A stretch of 64,000 nucleotides of DNA, taken from positions 1 to 64,000 of the forward strand of contig CAZAER010000003.1 in NCBI GenBank assembly GCA_964484195.1, written 5' to 3'. Position 1 is the stretch's first letter. Every line of letters starts with the position of its first letter. Below are positions 1 through 8,727 of this stretch, one piece after another. The notes beneath the pieces were generated by a model that made no database searches, was not told where the DNA came from, and saw only the letters and a program-made list of their open reading frames with translations. A program made the translations under genes and the position numbers. The DNA comes from JALHOP01 sp964484195 (GTDB lineage: Bacteria > Myxococcota > XYA12-FULL-58-9 > JALHOP01).

Positions 1-56
<56 letters not shown>

Positions 57-73
57 GCGTCCGCTATAGCAGG

Positions 74-100
74 CGCCGCATCGATGCGGTGAACGCCGCC
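74..100. repeat. Palindromic element (GCCGCATCGATGCGG type), copy 1
   Basis: The core CCGCATCGATGCGG is a perfect 14-bp palindrome. The longer string CGCCGCATCGATGCGGTGA recurs almost unchanged at 62575-62600, and the palindrome recurs inside a gene at about 5498-5511. It lies between the heptamer array and the 3' end of the radical SAM gene. Function unknown; it could be a small dispersed repeat or a protein-binding site. Confidence 0.6.
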
Positions 101-124
101 TCAGTTTATGGCCACATGCCGCGG

Positions 125-2278
125 CTACCGGAATAGTGCCATCTGCGATCCTTTCTCCTCCGGCGGACGGAACTTGGTGGTGTCGAGCTCCGTGCGTTCG
201 AGGTTGAATCCGAATCTCCGGCACGCAGCCGCGAACCGTGCGGCGATGGCCTGCGCGTAGGGTCCCGTGCCCGTCATGCGAACGCCCCAGCCGCTCTCGT
301 AGAGCTGTCCACCCCGTGTTTGCCGGATGGTGTTGAGCACCTTGTCTTTCCGATCGGGAAAGTGCCGCTCGAGCCATTCCTCGATGAGATCCTTGAGCTC
401 GTGCGGCAGCCGCACCAACACGTAGCCCGCCCGGCGCGCCCCCTGCTTGTAGGCCGCCTCGAGAATGCGCTCCATCTCGTGGTCGTTCACGAACGGAATC
501 ATCGGTGCCGTCATCACGTGTGTAGGAACCCCCGCGGCGTTGAGCATGCCAATGGTCTCGAGCCGCCTCTCGGGTGTCGCCGCCCTCGGCTCCATGATGC
601 GCGCCAGACTCTTCTCGAGAGTGGTCGTCGACACGAACACCTGTGCGAGCTTGTCTCGCGCCATGTCGGCCAAGATGTCCACGTCGCGCTGCACCAGGGC
701 CGACTTGGTGATGATGGACACCGGATGCCGAAACTCGTGCAGCACCTCGAGTAAGCGCCGCGAGATCTTCAGCTCGCGCTCGACGGGTTGATACGGATCG
801 GTGTTGGCGCCGAGCGTGATGGGGGCGCAGTGATACGACTTCTTGTGCAGCTCTTCGCGCAAGCGCTCGGGCGCGTCGGGCTTCGAGAAGATCTTCGTCT
901 CGAAGTCGATGCCGGGCGAGAGGCCGACATAGGCGTGAGTTGGACGCGCAAAGCAGTTGTGATGGACCACGCCTTCAGCGACGAAATCGCTCGTCGACGT
1001 CGTGATGTCGAAGAGGGTGGTTGCCGCCAGTGGCTCGATGTCGACGACGCGCAACGGTGACGTGCTCTTCAGCGCGGCGCCTACGATATCACGCCTTCTT
1101 GCGATGGCGGACCCGACGCGGTGCAGGAAGCGCAGGTGCTCGCGCAAGCCGCCGAGTACTCTCACGACTTCGATGGGCTTGCCCTCACGTCGCTCGGGTT
1201 TCTCCACGACGAATGCGAATCCGAATCGAGATAGAGCGGTCGATGTGGCTGAGATGATGGTCGGGTCGGTGTTCGAGATGCGCAACACACCTTGGCTGAG
1301 CGAGCCCTCGGCGTCGAAGACGCCAGCGAGAAAACCAAGCTCGAACGACGGAGATGGAGTGCCTGGCCAGGCAATGAGCTCGCGGACGCGTCGGACAGCT
1401 TCGAACGCAGAGGTGCGTATCGCTTCCATTCCGCGGCGCAACGACGCCTCTGGCTGAAAGACGAAGCGATGGGTCGCGACCCCGAGGGCGCTCAGATATC
1501 GGTGCGAACGATCGAGGGCGTCGCCGTCCGCTAGCGCCAGACGAAACATCTCACGGCGATCAGTGGCCCGTCGTCGCCCGTCGTAGCAGTAGCTCCCGAC
1601 GTGTCCGTCGCCTCTGATCATCCCGCACAGATAACCGCGCTGATACTCTTCATCGGTGCGTGGCTCTGTCGCGAAGGCGCCGACGCCCAGGAGCTTGTCG
1701 TTGAAGGTCAGGTGCGCGCGGTCGCGCCCGTCATGAGTGTTCACGACGTACTTCCAGCCGCGAAGCGTTAGAAACCGGTGGTCGCCGCTCGTGACCATCG
1801 AGGTGCCGTCTTCCAGCGTCACGCGATACGACGGCTTGTGCGTCTCCCAGTGCGCGAGCACGAGAGCTTTCGTGTAGCGTCGATACCAGCCGACGCGCCT
1901 CGTTCCGTAGATCTCGTCGCCGACTTTTACCTCGGCAAGCGCGCGGAGCGACCCATCGCCCATGAGCACGCGGGTGTCCCCACTCGCGCAGTACACGCAC
2001 CCATGCTCACATCCCTTGTAAGGATTGAGCGACCGATCGAACGACAGATCCGGCGATTCATTTCGCGTGATCGCACGCCGCGTCTTCTCCGGGATGACCG
2101 TGGTCGGTAGCCGCATCGGCTCGTCGACTCTCGACGTTTCTCCGGCGCCCTCGACGTCGTCGACGTCGTCACCCCAGCCGTCGTCGAAAGGGGTGAGCTG
2201 ACGTTTTTCGAAACGCCCGGTGGGGTTCGAGACCGCGCCCCGGCCGCGCACTGCTTTGCGTGGATCGATGGCAACCAT
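125..2278 (-). CDS. PA0069/Rv2578c-family radical SAM protein interrupted by an intein
   Basis: This is a radical SAM protein of the PA0069/Rv2578c type; its substrate is unknown. The start at 2278 gives MVAIDPRKAVRGRGAVSNP, matching the family's usual N-terminus (KGRGAVSNP), so the 27 extra codons of the longer reading frame are rejected. The first two cluster cysteines of the CX3CX2C motif are residues 90 and 94 (GCEHGC). The third site, residue 97, is where a 345-residue intein begins; after splicing the sequence reads CVYCFARPTHAYVGLSPG. Without the intein the protein is 372 residues, normal for the family. Downstream features include ITKSALVQRDVDIL and a C-terminal FRPPEEKGSQ. The gene is divergent from the next gene across 107 bp. 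The whole frame is open, so the intein is probably functional rather than decayed. Confidence 0.93.
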   Translation of the reverse strand: MVAIDPRKAVRGRGAVSNPTGRFEKRQLTPFDDGWGDDVDDVEGAGETSRVDEPMRLPTTVIPEKTRRAITRNESPDLSFDRSLNPYKGCEHGCVYCASGDTRVLMGDGSLRALAEVKVGDEIYGTRRVGWYRRYTKALVLAHWETHKPSYRVTLEDGTSMVTSGDHRFLTLRGWKYVVNTHDGRDRAHLTFNDKLLGVGAFATEPRTDEEYQRGYLCGMIRGDGHVGSYCYDGRRRATDRREMFRLALADGDALDRSHRYLSALGVATHRFVFQPEASLRRGMEAIRTSAFEAVRRVRELIAWPGTPSPSFELGFLAGVFDAEGSLSQGVLRISNTDPTIISATSTALSRFGFAFVVEKPERREGKPIEVVRVLGGLREHLRFLHRVGSAIARRRDIVGAALKSTSPLRVVDIEPLAATTLFDITTSTSDFVAEGVVHHNCFARPTHAYVGLSPGIDFETKIFSKPDAPERLREELHKKSYHCAPITLGANTDPYQPVERELKISRRLLEVLHEFRHPVSIITKSALVQRDVDILADMARDKLAQVFVSTTTLEKSLARIMEPRAATPERRLETIGMLNAAGVPTHVMTAPMIPFVNDHEMERILEAAYKQGARRAGYVLVRLPHELKDLIEEWLERHFPDRKDKVLNTIRQTRGGQLYESGWGVRMTGTGPYAQAIAARFAAACRRFGFNLERTELDTTKFRPPEEKGSQMALFR
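956..1990 (-). mobile_element. Intein with LAGLIDADG homing endonuclease, inserted at the Fe-S cysteine
   Basis: The in-frame insert of 345 residues starts with Cys (CASGDTRVLMGDGSL, block A) and ends VVHHN before a Cys +1 residue, so all nucleophiles for protein splicing are present. Block B shows TSGDH (TxxH). The central endonuclease has two dodecapeptides, GYLCGMIRGDGHV and LGFLAGVFDAEGS, both with the acidic catalytic residue. Block F reads LFDITTSTSDFVAEG. The +1 extein residue is the third cysteine of the radical SAM cluster motif, so the intact precursor has that site disrupted. Inteins in this protein family are, to my recollection, known in actinobacteria; here it is in a proteobacterial-type gene. 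Confidence 0.93.
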
Positions 2279-2385
2279 ACAGATGTTCAGTATAAAGAGG
2301 CGGTCAGACAATCGCCACCGAAAGCCGGCTCGCGTATAGGCGGTGTAAGTACGCAGCACTCCCGACAGGCTCGAGGAACCGTTCG

Positions 2386-4830
2386 ATGGTGAAGCCCCTC
2401 ACCCCGCGCCCTATCGCCCCGCCAACGGCCGAGATCCGAGGCGATTCGCCCGCTCCCGCCGACAGCGCACCTGTGGTTCGGCGCCCCGACATCGCCGCTC
2501 AAGAGCAGCGGCTGCGCGCCGGCCACGAAGCTCTCGGCGGAAGTCGCCCGGGCCCGGCCGCCGATACGACCTCAGGAACCTCGCTCGCCGACCTGAAGGC
2601 GCAGCCGACGCGGTCGTTTCCCCCCATCGACGTGGTCCTGCTCACCGGCGGCGAAACCGGCAGCATCGAGCGCGTCAGTCGGGGCGTGCGCGCGACCCTC
2701 AAGGGGCTGGGCATCGACAACGCGAAGGTCGCGCAGCCAGTCCTCGAAAAAGCGCTGCACGAGCTCTTGGGTCTTCCCGAGGGCGGTAGGTTCGGCTCCG
2801 ATCGCCCCGCCCACGCTATCGACTTGAACGCGTTCCTCGCCAAGCTCGGCGTTTCACTGCCTCCGGAAAAGCCGGTCGATGACGACGCTCTCGATGGCAT
2901 GCAGCGCTTCATCCGCGCCGACCCACGCCTTGCGTTGGCGATCACGCACTTGGCGAGCATCGACCGCCACCTGCCGCTCGACCTGTTCGCCGAAGCCAAG
3001 CGCGCGAGGGCGGATGACCTCACGGCCGAAACGAGAGCTCACTCGCACGACGACACGGAGCCTGCGCCGCCCAAGAACTACGGCTTGGGAAAAGCAGAGC
3101 GCAGTCGCGCTGCGCGGGTCGCCCAAGAGATGGTCGTGATGCTCACGGCTTTCGACATCATCTCGCTTCTGCACGACGGGTCATGGGTGGCCTACTCGAG
3201 CTTGGTCAGCAATGCTGTCAACGTTCGCGACGACCTGATGGGGCGGCCCGAGGCGCGACCGGTGCAGGCGGCGCTCTGGCAGTACGGCATCTCGTCGCTG
3301 CTCTCCTTCGCCAACGGCGACGATCGCAAGGTTCATGTGCAGAGCCTACGTGCGCAACTCGACGAGGCAGACCAGCAGGGTGAACCGGCGCGCGAGGCAG
3401 CTCTCTGGGCTGTGACCGCCGGTCTCGTCCGAGACCCCACGCGCGCCCGTGAGCTCGGTTCCATCGTCGGCCACCCGTGCGCTCCTGCATGGCTCGGCGA
3501 GCTCGTCGCCGTCGAGAACGCGCGCATTCCCAGCTCGTCCGCCAAAGCAGCCACTGGTGCGTCCGTGTGGAGCGCTCCGCTGGAAGCGGCGATGCAGCCG
3601 AGATCGATCTGCGACGTTCCGATCGGCGGCGTTCAAGACGCGAGCGGCGCTTTCCGGACGCTTTACGGTCCGCCCGCGTTCGGATCCTGGCGTTTTCAAG
3701 ATCCGAACAACGCGTTTGCGCTCTTTGGGGCGTCGCGCAACATGCAGATTGGCTTGCAGCGCGTGACCGTCTTGCGGCCGGAGAAGTCGGTGTTCCTCCC
3801 GGGACGCGGCTTCGCAGCACTGCCGCAAGCGCTGAGCGACCGGCTCGAGGCTGGCGAGCTACTCGTCACCAGCGGCGAGAACCTCTTCGACCTCAGTGAA
3901 GCCGACGTCATGCAAATGGCACGCGCCCCCGACCTGAAAGGCGTGACGGCAGTCCGCGATAGCAAGGTCGCCGCAGCGGCAGAGCAAAATCCGACGGGTT
4001 ACTTCCTGCTCACCACCTGCGATGACGGCAATGCCGGCTTGGGCGCGGGTCCACGCGGCGGCCGAACCCACCTGCTCATGGAGATGCGCGAAGGCGAGTT
4101 GCAGCCGGTGACCGCGCACATCAGAGGAAAAGAGTACGGCATCGAGCTGAAGGGCAGTGGTTGCGTCGACGGCGGGTTCGGTTTGCTCGGGCAGCGTAGC
4201 GGCCTTCCGTCGTTGCACGGCGGCGCCATGGCCGAGCAGATGGCGAGGGAGCTCATTGGCCTCGACTCGGATACACGCGACACCGCGCCGGTTGCCGGCG
4301 GCATCGTGCTCTTCGACCTGGCGCGCGACGGTGCTCAAACCCACTACGGCTACGGCGTGCGCTGCTGTCCGACGACCTTACGCGCCACGTACACCGCGAA
4401 CCCATCGCTACCGCAATTGGACCAGACGAGCGGCATCGAGACGGCGCACGCCTATGCCCAAGAGCTCGCGAACGGCCTGTTGTCCGCGAACCCTTACCTG
4501 TATCGCAACTCCGCGCATCCCGAGAACGTCATGGTCGGCTTTAACGGACCGCTTCAGTTCTGTGACCACTCCGACCGGCACCCGCTCGCCGACGTCCCGA
4601 ATCCCGTCGAGCTCATCGAGCAAATGCTGCGCACCATCTCGGAGGCAGGTCGCGCGCCCGAGATCCGCGCGGCGATGTACACGCGCATCAACGACCTCTT
4701 TGGTGAACGCGGCATCGAGCTCGGCCTAGACACCCGCGTCATCGAAGACGGCGCCGCCAACGAAGCCAGAGTCAAGGCGTCAGCGAGCCAGATCTGGGCA
4801 AAGCTCCCGCGTGCGGAGAACATCCGCTAA
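2386..4830 (+). CDS. Large protein with a possible divergent SelO-like pseudokinase fold
   Basis: The 814-residue protein has no signal peptide and was not recognised with confidence. The start is supported by GAGGAA 7 nt upstream. Residues 1-80 are Pro/Ala-rich and look disordered. The C-terminal third follows the order of SelO (protein AMPylase, YdiU) motifs. DDGNAGLG...GGRTHLLMEM resembles LGDGRGILLGE. ELKGSG (K589) resembles HLKGAG with its catalytic Lys. HGGAMAEQMARELIGL resembles the helix STIRESLASEAMHYLGI. YGVRCCPTTLRATY resembles GAMLMRVAPSHLRFG. HPENVMVGFNGPLQFCD (N714, N720, D727) resembles [21 protein letters not shown]. If that alignment holds, the metal-binding Asp of DYGP is Asn720 or displaced. 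This is inference from motif order only; an unrelated fold remains possible. It stands alone, convergent with the next gene (6-bp gap). Confidence 0.8.
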   Translation: MVKPLTPRPIAPPTAEIRGDSPAPADSAPVVRRPDIAAQEQRLRAGHEALGGSRPGPAADTTSGTSLADLKAQPTRSFPPIDVVLLTGGETGSIERVSRGVRATLKGLGIDNAKVAQPVLEKALHELLGLPEGGRFGSDRPAHAIDLNAFLAKLGVSLPPEKPVDDDALDGMQRFIRADPRLALAITHLASIDRHLPLDLFAEAKRARADDLTAETRAHSHDDTEPAPPKNYGLGKAERSRAARVAQEMVVMLTAFDIISLLHDGSWVAYSSLVSNAVNVRDDLMGRPEARPVQAALWQYGISSLLSFANGDDRKVHVQSLRAQLDEADQQGEPAREAALWAVTAGLVRDPTRARELGSIVGHPCAPAWLGELVAVENARIPSSSAKAATGASVWSAPLEAAMQPRSICDVPIGGVQDASGAFRTLYGPPAFGSWRFQDPNNAFALFGASRNMQIGLQRVTVLRPEKSVFLPGRGFAALPQALSDRLEAGELLVTSGENLFDLSEADVMQMARAPDLKGVTAVRDSKVAAAAEQNPTGYFLLTTCDDGNAGLGAGPRGGRTHLLMEMREGELQPVTAHIRGKEYGIELKGSGCVDGGFGLLGQRSGLPSLHGGAMAEQMARELIGLDSDTRDTAPVAGGIVLFDLARDGAQTHYGYGVRCCPTTLRATYTANPSLPQLDQTSGIETAHAYAQELANGLLSANPYLYRNSAHPENVMVGFNGPLQFCDHSDRHPLADVPNPVELIEQMLRTISEAGRAPEIRAAMYTRINDLFGERGIELGLDTRVIEDGAANEARVKASASQIWAKLPRAENIR

Positions 4831-4836
4831 AACGAA

Positions 4837-5898
4837 CTATGTGAGCGAGTGGATGCGATCGTGTGCCATGGCGCGCTTCGCCTGCGCTGCGAGGACCCGA
4901 ACGGCTCCACCCAACGCCGCGAAGCGCTCATCCTTGGTGTGCCCCAACGCGTAGCGCGCATAGATCTGCTGCGCGATGGTCGCGATCTTGAACAACGCTA
5001 AAACATACTGGAACACCATGTCACCGGCGCGTCGGCCGCTGACCTCTTGATAGCGGTGCACGACCTCGAGCCGTGTGAGACTTCCTGGCGCCAAAGTCGG
5101 TGACAGACTCAAGGCGCGCAGCTCCGCCGCATCATCGGGATCGGTCCAATACCCGAGCGACGTCCCCAAGTCGCACAACGGGTCGCCAACCGTCGCCATC
5201 TCCCAATCCAACACGGCGACGACTTCGTGCATGCGGCGCGGCGCCAGCATCACGTTGTCGTACTTGAAGTCGTTATGGATGAAGACCGCCTCTTCCACAG
5301 ATGGCACCCGTGCCGGCAGCCATCCCGCGATAGCGTCCATGTCCCCGATGTCATCGGTCCGCGCACGCGTGTAGCGCTCGCTCCACCCTCTGACCTGTCG
5401 CGCCGCATAACCCTCACCGCGAGCCAAAGACGCCAACGCCGGCGACTGCACCGCATGAATCCGCGCGAGCGTCGCAACGAAGCTCTCCGCCACCTGCCGC
5501 ATCGATGCGGCATCCGTGAGTCCCTCCACCGTGGCCCGATCGCGCAACACGACACCAACCACCCGCTCCATGACGTAAAACGGAGCGCCCAAGACCGCGT
5601 TGTCTTCACAAAGCGCCAACGGCCGCGCGACCGGCACATCCGTCGGCGCGAGCGCCTCGAGAACATGAAACTCACGCGGGATATCGTGCCCGCCCTTCGC
5701 GGCAGCACCATGCGGTGGACGGCGCAGTACGACTTCGCGCTCCCCGACCTTCACGAGATAGGTCAGGTTCGAGTGCCCACCCGCGAACTGCCGCACCTCG
5801 AGCGCTCCCGACAATCCCAAGCGATCCCGCAGAAACGCACCGAGCGCTGCCGCGTCCAGCTCCTCACCGGCACGCACCGGCCGCGAATCGTCACGCAT
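4837..5898 (-). CDS. APH/ACAD10-type phosphotransferase family protein
   Basis: The 353-residue kinase-like protein belongs to the aminoglycoside phosphotransferase family, closest in pattern to the ACAD10/11 N-terminal kinase group, which acts on hydroxyacyl substrates in fatty-acid catabolism. Visible motifs: FAGGHSNLTYLV (nucleotide loop), REFHVLEAL, the catalytic loop FIHNDFKYDNVML (HxDxxxxN), and the metal loop VLDWEMATVGDPLCDLG. A purine-rich GGGGGAG stands 7 nt upstream of the ATG. It is divergent from the rhodanese gene over 76 bp. The real substrate cannot be read from sequence; antibiotic resistance is unlikely. Confidence 0.88.
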   Translation of the reverse strand: MRDDSRPVRAGEELDAAALGAFLRDRLGLSGALEVRQFAGGHSNLTYLVKVGEREVVLRRPPHGAAAKGGHDIPREFHVLEALAPTDVPVARPLALCEDNAVLGAPFYVMERVVGVVLRDRATVEGLTDAASMRQVAESFVATLARIHAVQSPALASLARGEGYAARQVRGWSERYTRARTDDIGDMDAIAGWLPARVPSVEEAVFIHNDFKYDNVMLAPRRMHEVVAVLDWEMATVGDPLCDLGTSLGYWTDPDDAAELRALSLSPTLAPGSLTRLEVVHRYQEVSGRRAGDMVFQYVLALFKIATIAQQIYARYALGHTKDERFAALGGAVRVLAAQAKRAMAHDRIHSLT

Positions 5899-5974
5899 CG
5901 CGATCTCCCCCTTGGCATTGTCTTGGCGGATGCATTGAATTACAGCGGCCAGGACGTCTGCAAGGAGACCTCAC

Positions 5975-6343
5975 ATGACCCATGCGCTCATCGCCGCCGC
6001 TGTGCCCAGTCCCGAAGGCATTCCCGAGGTCTCGCCCCAGCAGGTGCAGGGCATGGCCGAAGGCGCGCGCATCGTCGACGTTCGCGAGGTCAACGAGTTC
6101 ACCGGCGAGCTCGGTCACATTCCGGGCGCGGAGCTCGTGCCACTCGGCACCATCGAGCACGCCGCCAAAGAGTGGGACAAGCTCGCGCCCCTGGTGATGG
6201 TTTGCCGCTCCGGCGCGCGTTCTGGTCGCGCCACGCAGGCGCTAAAGCGGATGGGCTTTGCCGAAGTCGTCAACATGAAAGGCGGCATGCTCGCTTACAA
6301 CGCCGCGGGCCTGCAGGTCGAAGGCAAGAACGGCGGCAAGTAG
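5975..6343 (+). CDS. Rhodanese-like domain protein
   Basis: This is a single rhodanese domain of 122 residues. Key parts are RIVDVREVNEFTGELGHIPGA, the catalytic loop CRSGARS with the active Cys, and GGMLAYNAAGL near the C-terminus. Rhodaneses carry a persulfide on the Cys and act in sulfur transfer or thiol chemistry; the specific partner is unknown. A strong AAGGAG is 6 nt before the ATG. There is no clear signal peptide, so it is likely cytoplasmic. It ends 2 nt before the convergent membrane-protein gene. Confidence 0.9.
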   Translation: MTHALIAAAVPSPEGIPEVSPQQVQGMAEGARIVDVREVNEFTGELGHIPGAELVPLGTIEHAAKEWDKLAPLVMVCRSGARSGRATQALKRMGFAEVVNMKGGMLAYNAAGLQVEGKNGGK

Positions 6344-6345
6344 CC

Positions 6346-6705
6346 TCAAGGCCGTAGTGCGTAGATCCCGATCAGCACGCAAGCGAGCCCCGCGACGCCC
6401 GCGATGAGGCTCGTATAGGCGAGGCGATTGCGCGCGGCGGTCGGTCGCCGTCCGGTCAACGCGCGTACCAGCAGCACCACGGTCAGCGCCGCGAAAGCGA
6501 GCGACAACCCGCGTGAGTGCAGCAACACGACATACGGGGATGGTTGCGTTTGTGCGCTAAAGCGGGCGATGGTCGGATAAGCAACGACCGGATAGAACCC
6601 GAGGATCAGGCTAGCGAGACCTGAAAGCAGCGTCGCGAGCCACGCTCCCGTCGACAAGTCCGGCAAGGCAACGCCTCGGGATGCCTGCGATTGTTGCTCT
6701 GCCAT
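6346..6705 (-). CDS. Small three-helix membrane protein, unknown
   Basis: The 119-residue protein has three predicted membrane segments, approximately residues 20-43 (GAWLATLLSGLASLILGF), 60-83 (HSRGLSLAFAALTVVLLV) and 96-117 (SLIAGVAGLACVLIGIYAL), with an Arg-rich loop (TGRRPTAARNR) between the last two. GGAGAAG lies 9 nt upstream of the ATG. I do not recognise the family. It is convergent with the rhodanese gene and has no obvious operon partner. Confidence 0.7.
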   Translation of the reverse strand: MAEQQSQASRGVALPDLSTGAWLATLLSGLASLILGFYPVVAYPTIARFSAQTQPSPYVVLLHSRGLSLAFAALTVVLLVRALTGRRPTAARNRLAYTSLIAGVAGLACVLIGIYALRP

Positions 6706-6824
6706 CGTGCTCGCTTCTCCGAAGTTCGACGCCTGCTTACCCGCTGAACATGACGGTGTGTATGGTCAGTCAGCCTTCCAAGGGAAGACCCGACGATCGA
6801 ACCTCACGGTGCCGCAGACGACGT

Positions 6825-8132
6825 TCATCCCGCGTCCCTAACCACCGATAGCGGCTCCAGCGCTTTCAGCATCTCGCTGATGCGCTGGGTGCCGAACTTC
6901 GGCATGCGGGTGAAGCCGTGCCAGGCGGCGGCCGCGAAGGTGCCGTCCGCCAGGAGCTCGTGCATCCATTCACCTGCGTAGCGCGGGTCGCGCTGTTTCA
7001 TGCCCGCGCCGTTCTCGATGGCCCATCGTCTGTTATAGCGTTCGTGGACGCCGACCGGCCACGACAGCACGAGGGGAATGCCGAGCGCGCCGTAAAACGT
7101 CATCTCACTCGGCTTGGTCCACAAGAAGTCGGTCCGCGCGAGCGTTGCGTTGAAGCGCGCGTAGTAGGCATCGAAGTCGGGCTCGAGCAGGATGTCGATG
7201 CCTTTGCCGACGAGCTCGCCCATCGAGAATTCGTGCAACCACTCGGCGAACATGTCGGCGACGTGCTGTCGCAGGCCGGCGACCAAGGTCAGCTTCAGGC
7301 GTCCCGACGCGAGAGCGCCACGCAACGAGGGAAGGAAGCGTTTCGCCACATCCGACTGAGCGCCAGCGCCTCCGACCGCAAACGTCAGGTGGGGGGCTTC
7401 GCGCGTACCCGCGGGCAGCGGTCCCAGGAAGTGCTCGATCTCTTGTGCCGCGTCGCGTCGGAACACGCCCTCGGGATCGAGCCGCACCAGGCGGGCCGCG
7501 AGATTCTGTTTGGCGAGCGTCAGCGACGGTCCGCCGATCAACGATTCGGCAATCGGAAACCCGGTGACGTGAATGTTGTCGGGCGACACGCCGTAGGCTT
7601 CGAGCCGGCGCTTGGCGCGCTGCGTAGGCGCGAGATACTGAATGCGCGAGCGCTTCGGCTCGGTCGCGACCCAGACGCGGTTGATGTCGGCGTCGGTCAC
7701 CACGCAATAGACGTTCGGTATCCCGGCGCGGTCCGCGATGATGGCCGGAGCATAGAAGGTCGTGACCAGAGGCGCCTTGGTGTCGCGCAAATAGCGCACG
7801 AGCCCGGCGCCGAGACCCCGTTGAATGGCGCGGTCGAGCATCTTCACCGCGACGTGCGGCGCCGAGAGATCGCGGTAGGGATGCAGGTGCGGGATCGAGG
7901 TCAACGAATCGAGAATGCCGCGGAACGGACCGCCGACGATCGGTACCTGCGACAAACGCGACGTCATCTCGTAGAAGCGGCGGCCGCGCGCCCAGGCCTT
8001 CTGGTCGTTCTCGTCGGCGAGCGGTGGCTTGTCGACCTGCAACGATTGGACGCCCAGCGCATCTGCGACCGCTTTAGCGGCTCGCAGGTGGCCATAGCCC
8101 ATGTCGATGGTGACGACGATCGGAGCGCTCAT
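6825..8132 (-). CDS. MurG/MGDG-synthase-like glycosyltransferase
   Basis: The 435-residue GT-B protein begins IVVTIDMGYGHLRAAKAV, the glycine-rich N-terminal loop typical of MurG, UgtP and plant MGDG synthases. C-terminal motifs include LTFAVGGAGAQ, LVAGLRQ and DFLWTKPSEMTFYGALGIPLVLSWPVG, the donor-nucleotide region of the family. The ATG at 8132 is chosen because it puts the Rossmann loop at the N-terminus and lies 13 nt after the PAP2 stop; the longer frame would overlap that gene. With the upstream GT21 and PAP2 genes it likely acts on a membrane lipid, adding a sugar to a diacylglycerol- or ceramide-type acceptor. Acceptor and sugar are not determined. Confidence 0.85.
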   Translation of the reverse strand: MSAPIVVTIDMGYGHLRAAKAVADALGVQSLQVDKPPLADENDQKAWARGRRFYEMTSRLSQVPIVGGPFRGILDSLTSIPHLHPYRDLSAPHVAVKMLDRAIQRGLGAGLVRYLRDTKAPLVTTFYAPAIIADRAGIPNVYCVVTDADINRVWVATEPKRSRIQYLAPTQRAKRRLEAYGVSPDNIHVTGFPIAESLIGGPSLTLAKQNLAARLVRLDPEGVFRRDAAQEIEHFLGPLPAGTREAPHLTFAVGGAGAQSDVAKRFLPSLRGALASGRLKLTLVAGLRQHVADMFAEWLHEFSMGELVGKGIDILLEPDFDAYYARFNATLARTDFLWTKPSEMTFYGALGIPLVLSWPVGVHERYNRRWAIENGAGMKQRDPRYAGEWMHELLADGTFAAAAWHGFTRMPKFGTQRISEMLKALEPLSVVRDAG

Positions 8133-8145
8133 GCGACGGCGGTGC

Positions 8146-8727
8146 TCACCCGAGGAGCAGGCGAACGACGAGACCCGTGGCGCTTCCCAACACGGCGCCG
8201 GCCGCCACATCGAGTGGGTAGTGGGCGCCGAGGTAGACGCGGGAAATTCCGATGCCGGTCGCGAGCGCCATGCTCGCTGGCCCGAGCCACGCGCCTTCGC
8301 CGGTCAGCGAGACCGCTACCGCGAACGCCGCCGTGGCGTGACCCGATGGAAACGAGAAGCGATCGGGATGCTCGGTCAACGCCGCGAGGCCCAGCACCTG
8401 GGGATTGGGACGCGGCCGTAGCGCTTTGCGCTTGATCACCTGCGAGATACCGGCGCCCACGAGCGCCGCGCTGCCGAGGAGCATGGCCGGCCGTCTGGCG
8501 GTGCCGCCGCAGGCCATGAGGCCGAGACCGATCGTCCACCAGCTCGATGCGTTGCCGATGTTGGTCATGGCGCGCATGACCTTCGTGAGCCACGGCACCT
8601 CGAGCTTGCGGACACGGATGAGCATGGCTTCGTCGTAGTCATGCAACCGCTTCCAGTAGGAGGGCGGCGCCGCCACGGTTTCGACGACGAGCTCTTCGGG
8701 AGTGACGCTGCGTTCGTGAGTCATCAA
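8146..8727 (-). CDS. PAP2-family membrane phosphatase
   Basis: The 193-residue protein has the three catalytic motifs of type 2 phosphatidic acid phosphatases: KRKALRPRP, FPSGHATA, and SRVYLGAHYPLDV. Hydrophobic segments surround them. The family dephosphorylates lipid phosphates or undecaprenyl pyrophosphate at the membrane. It overlaps the GT21 gene by 4 nt (ATGA) and is followed after 13 nt by a MurG-like transferase, so it likely handles a lipid-phosphate intermediate in the same glycolipid pathway. The N-terminus MMTHERSVTPEEL is soluble; either of two adjacent ATGs could be used. Confidence 0.92.
   Translation of the reverse strand: MMTHERSVTPEELVVETVAAPPSYWKRLHDYDEAMLIRVRKLEVPWLTKVMRAMTNIGNASSWWTIGLGLMACGGTARRPAMLLGSAALVGAGISQVIKRKALRPRPNPQVLGLAALTEHPDRFSFPSGHATAAFAVAVSLTGEGAWLGPASMALATGIGISRVYLGAHYPLDVAAGAVLGSATGLVVRLLLG

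Noticed and set aside
2150..2172. GACGTC-type repeat near the radical SAM start
   Set aside because: It encodes an acidic DDVDDVE stretch of the protein and is explained by codon use.
4837..5898. Aminoglycoside resistance phosphotransferase
   Set aside because: Motif pattern fits the ACAD10/11-type kinase group and there is no resistance context.
6918..8435. 505-codon plus-strand frame opposite the MurG-like gene
   Set aside because: Antisense shadow with Arg/Val/Gln-rich composition; the minus strand carries clear catalytic motifs.
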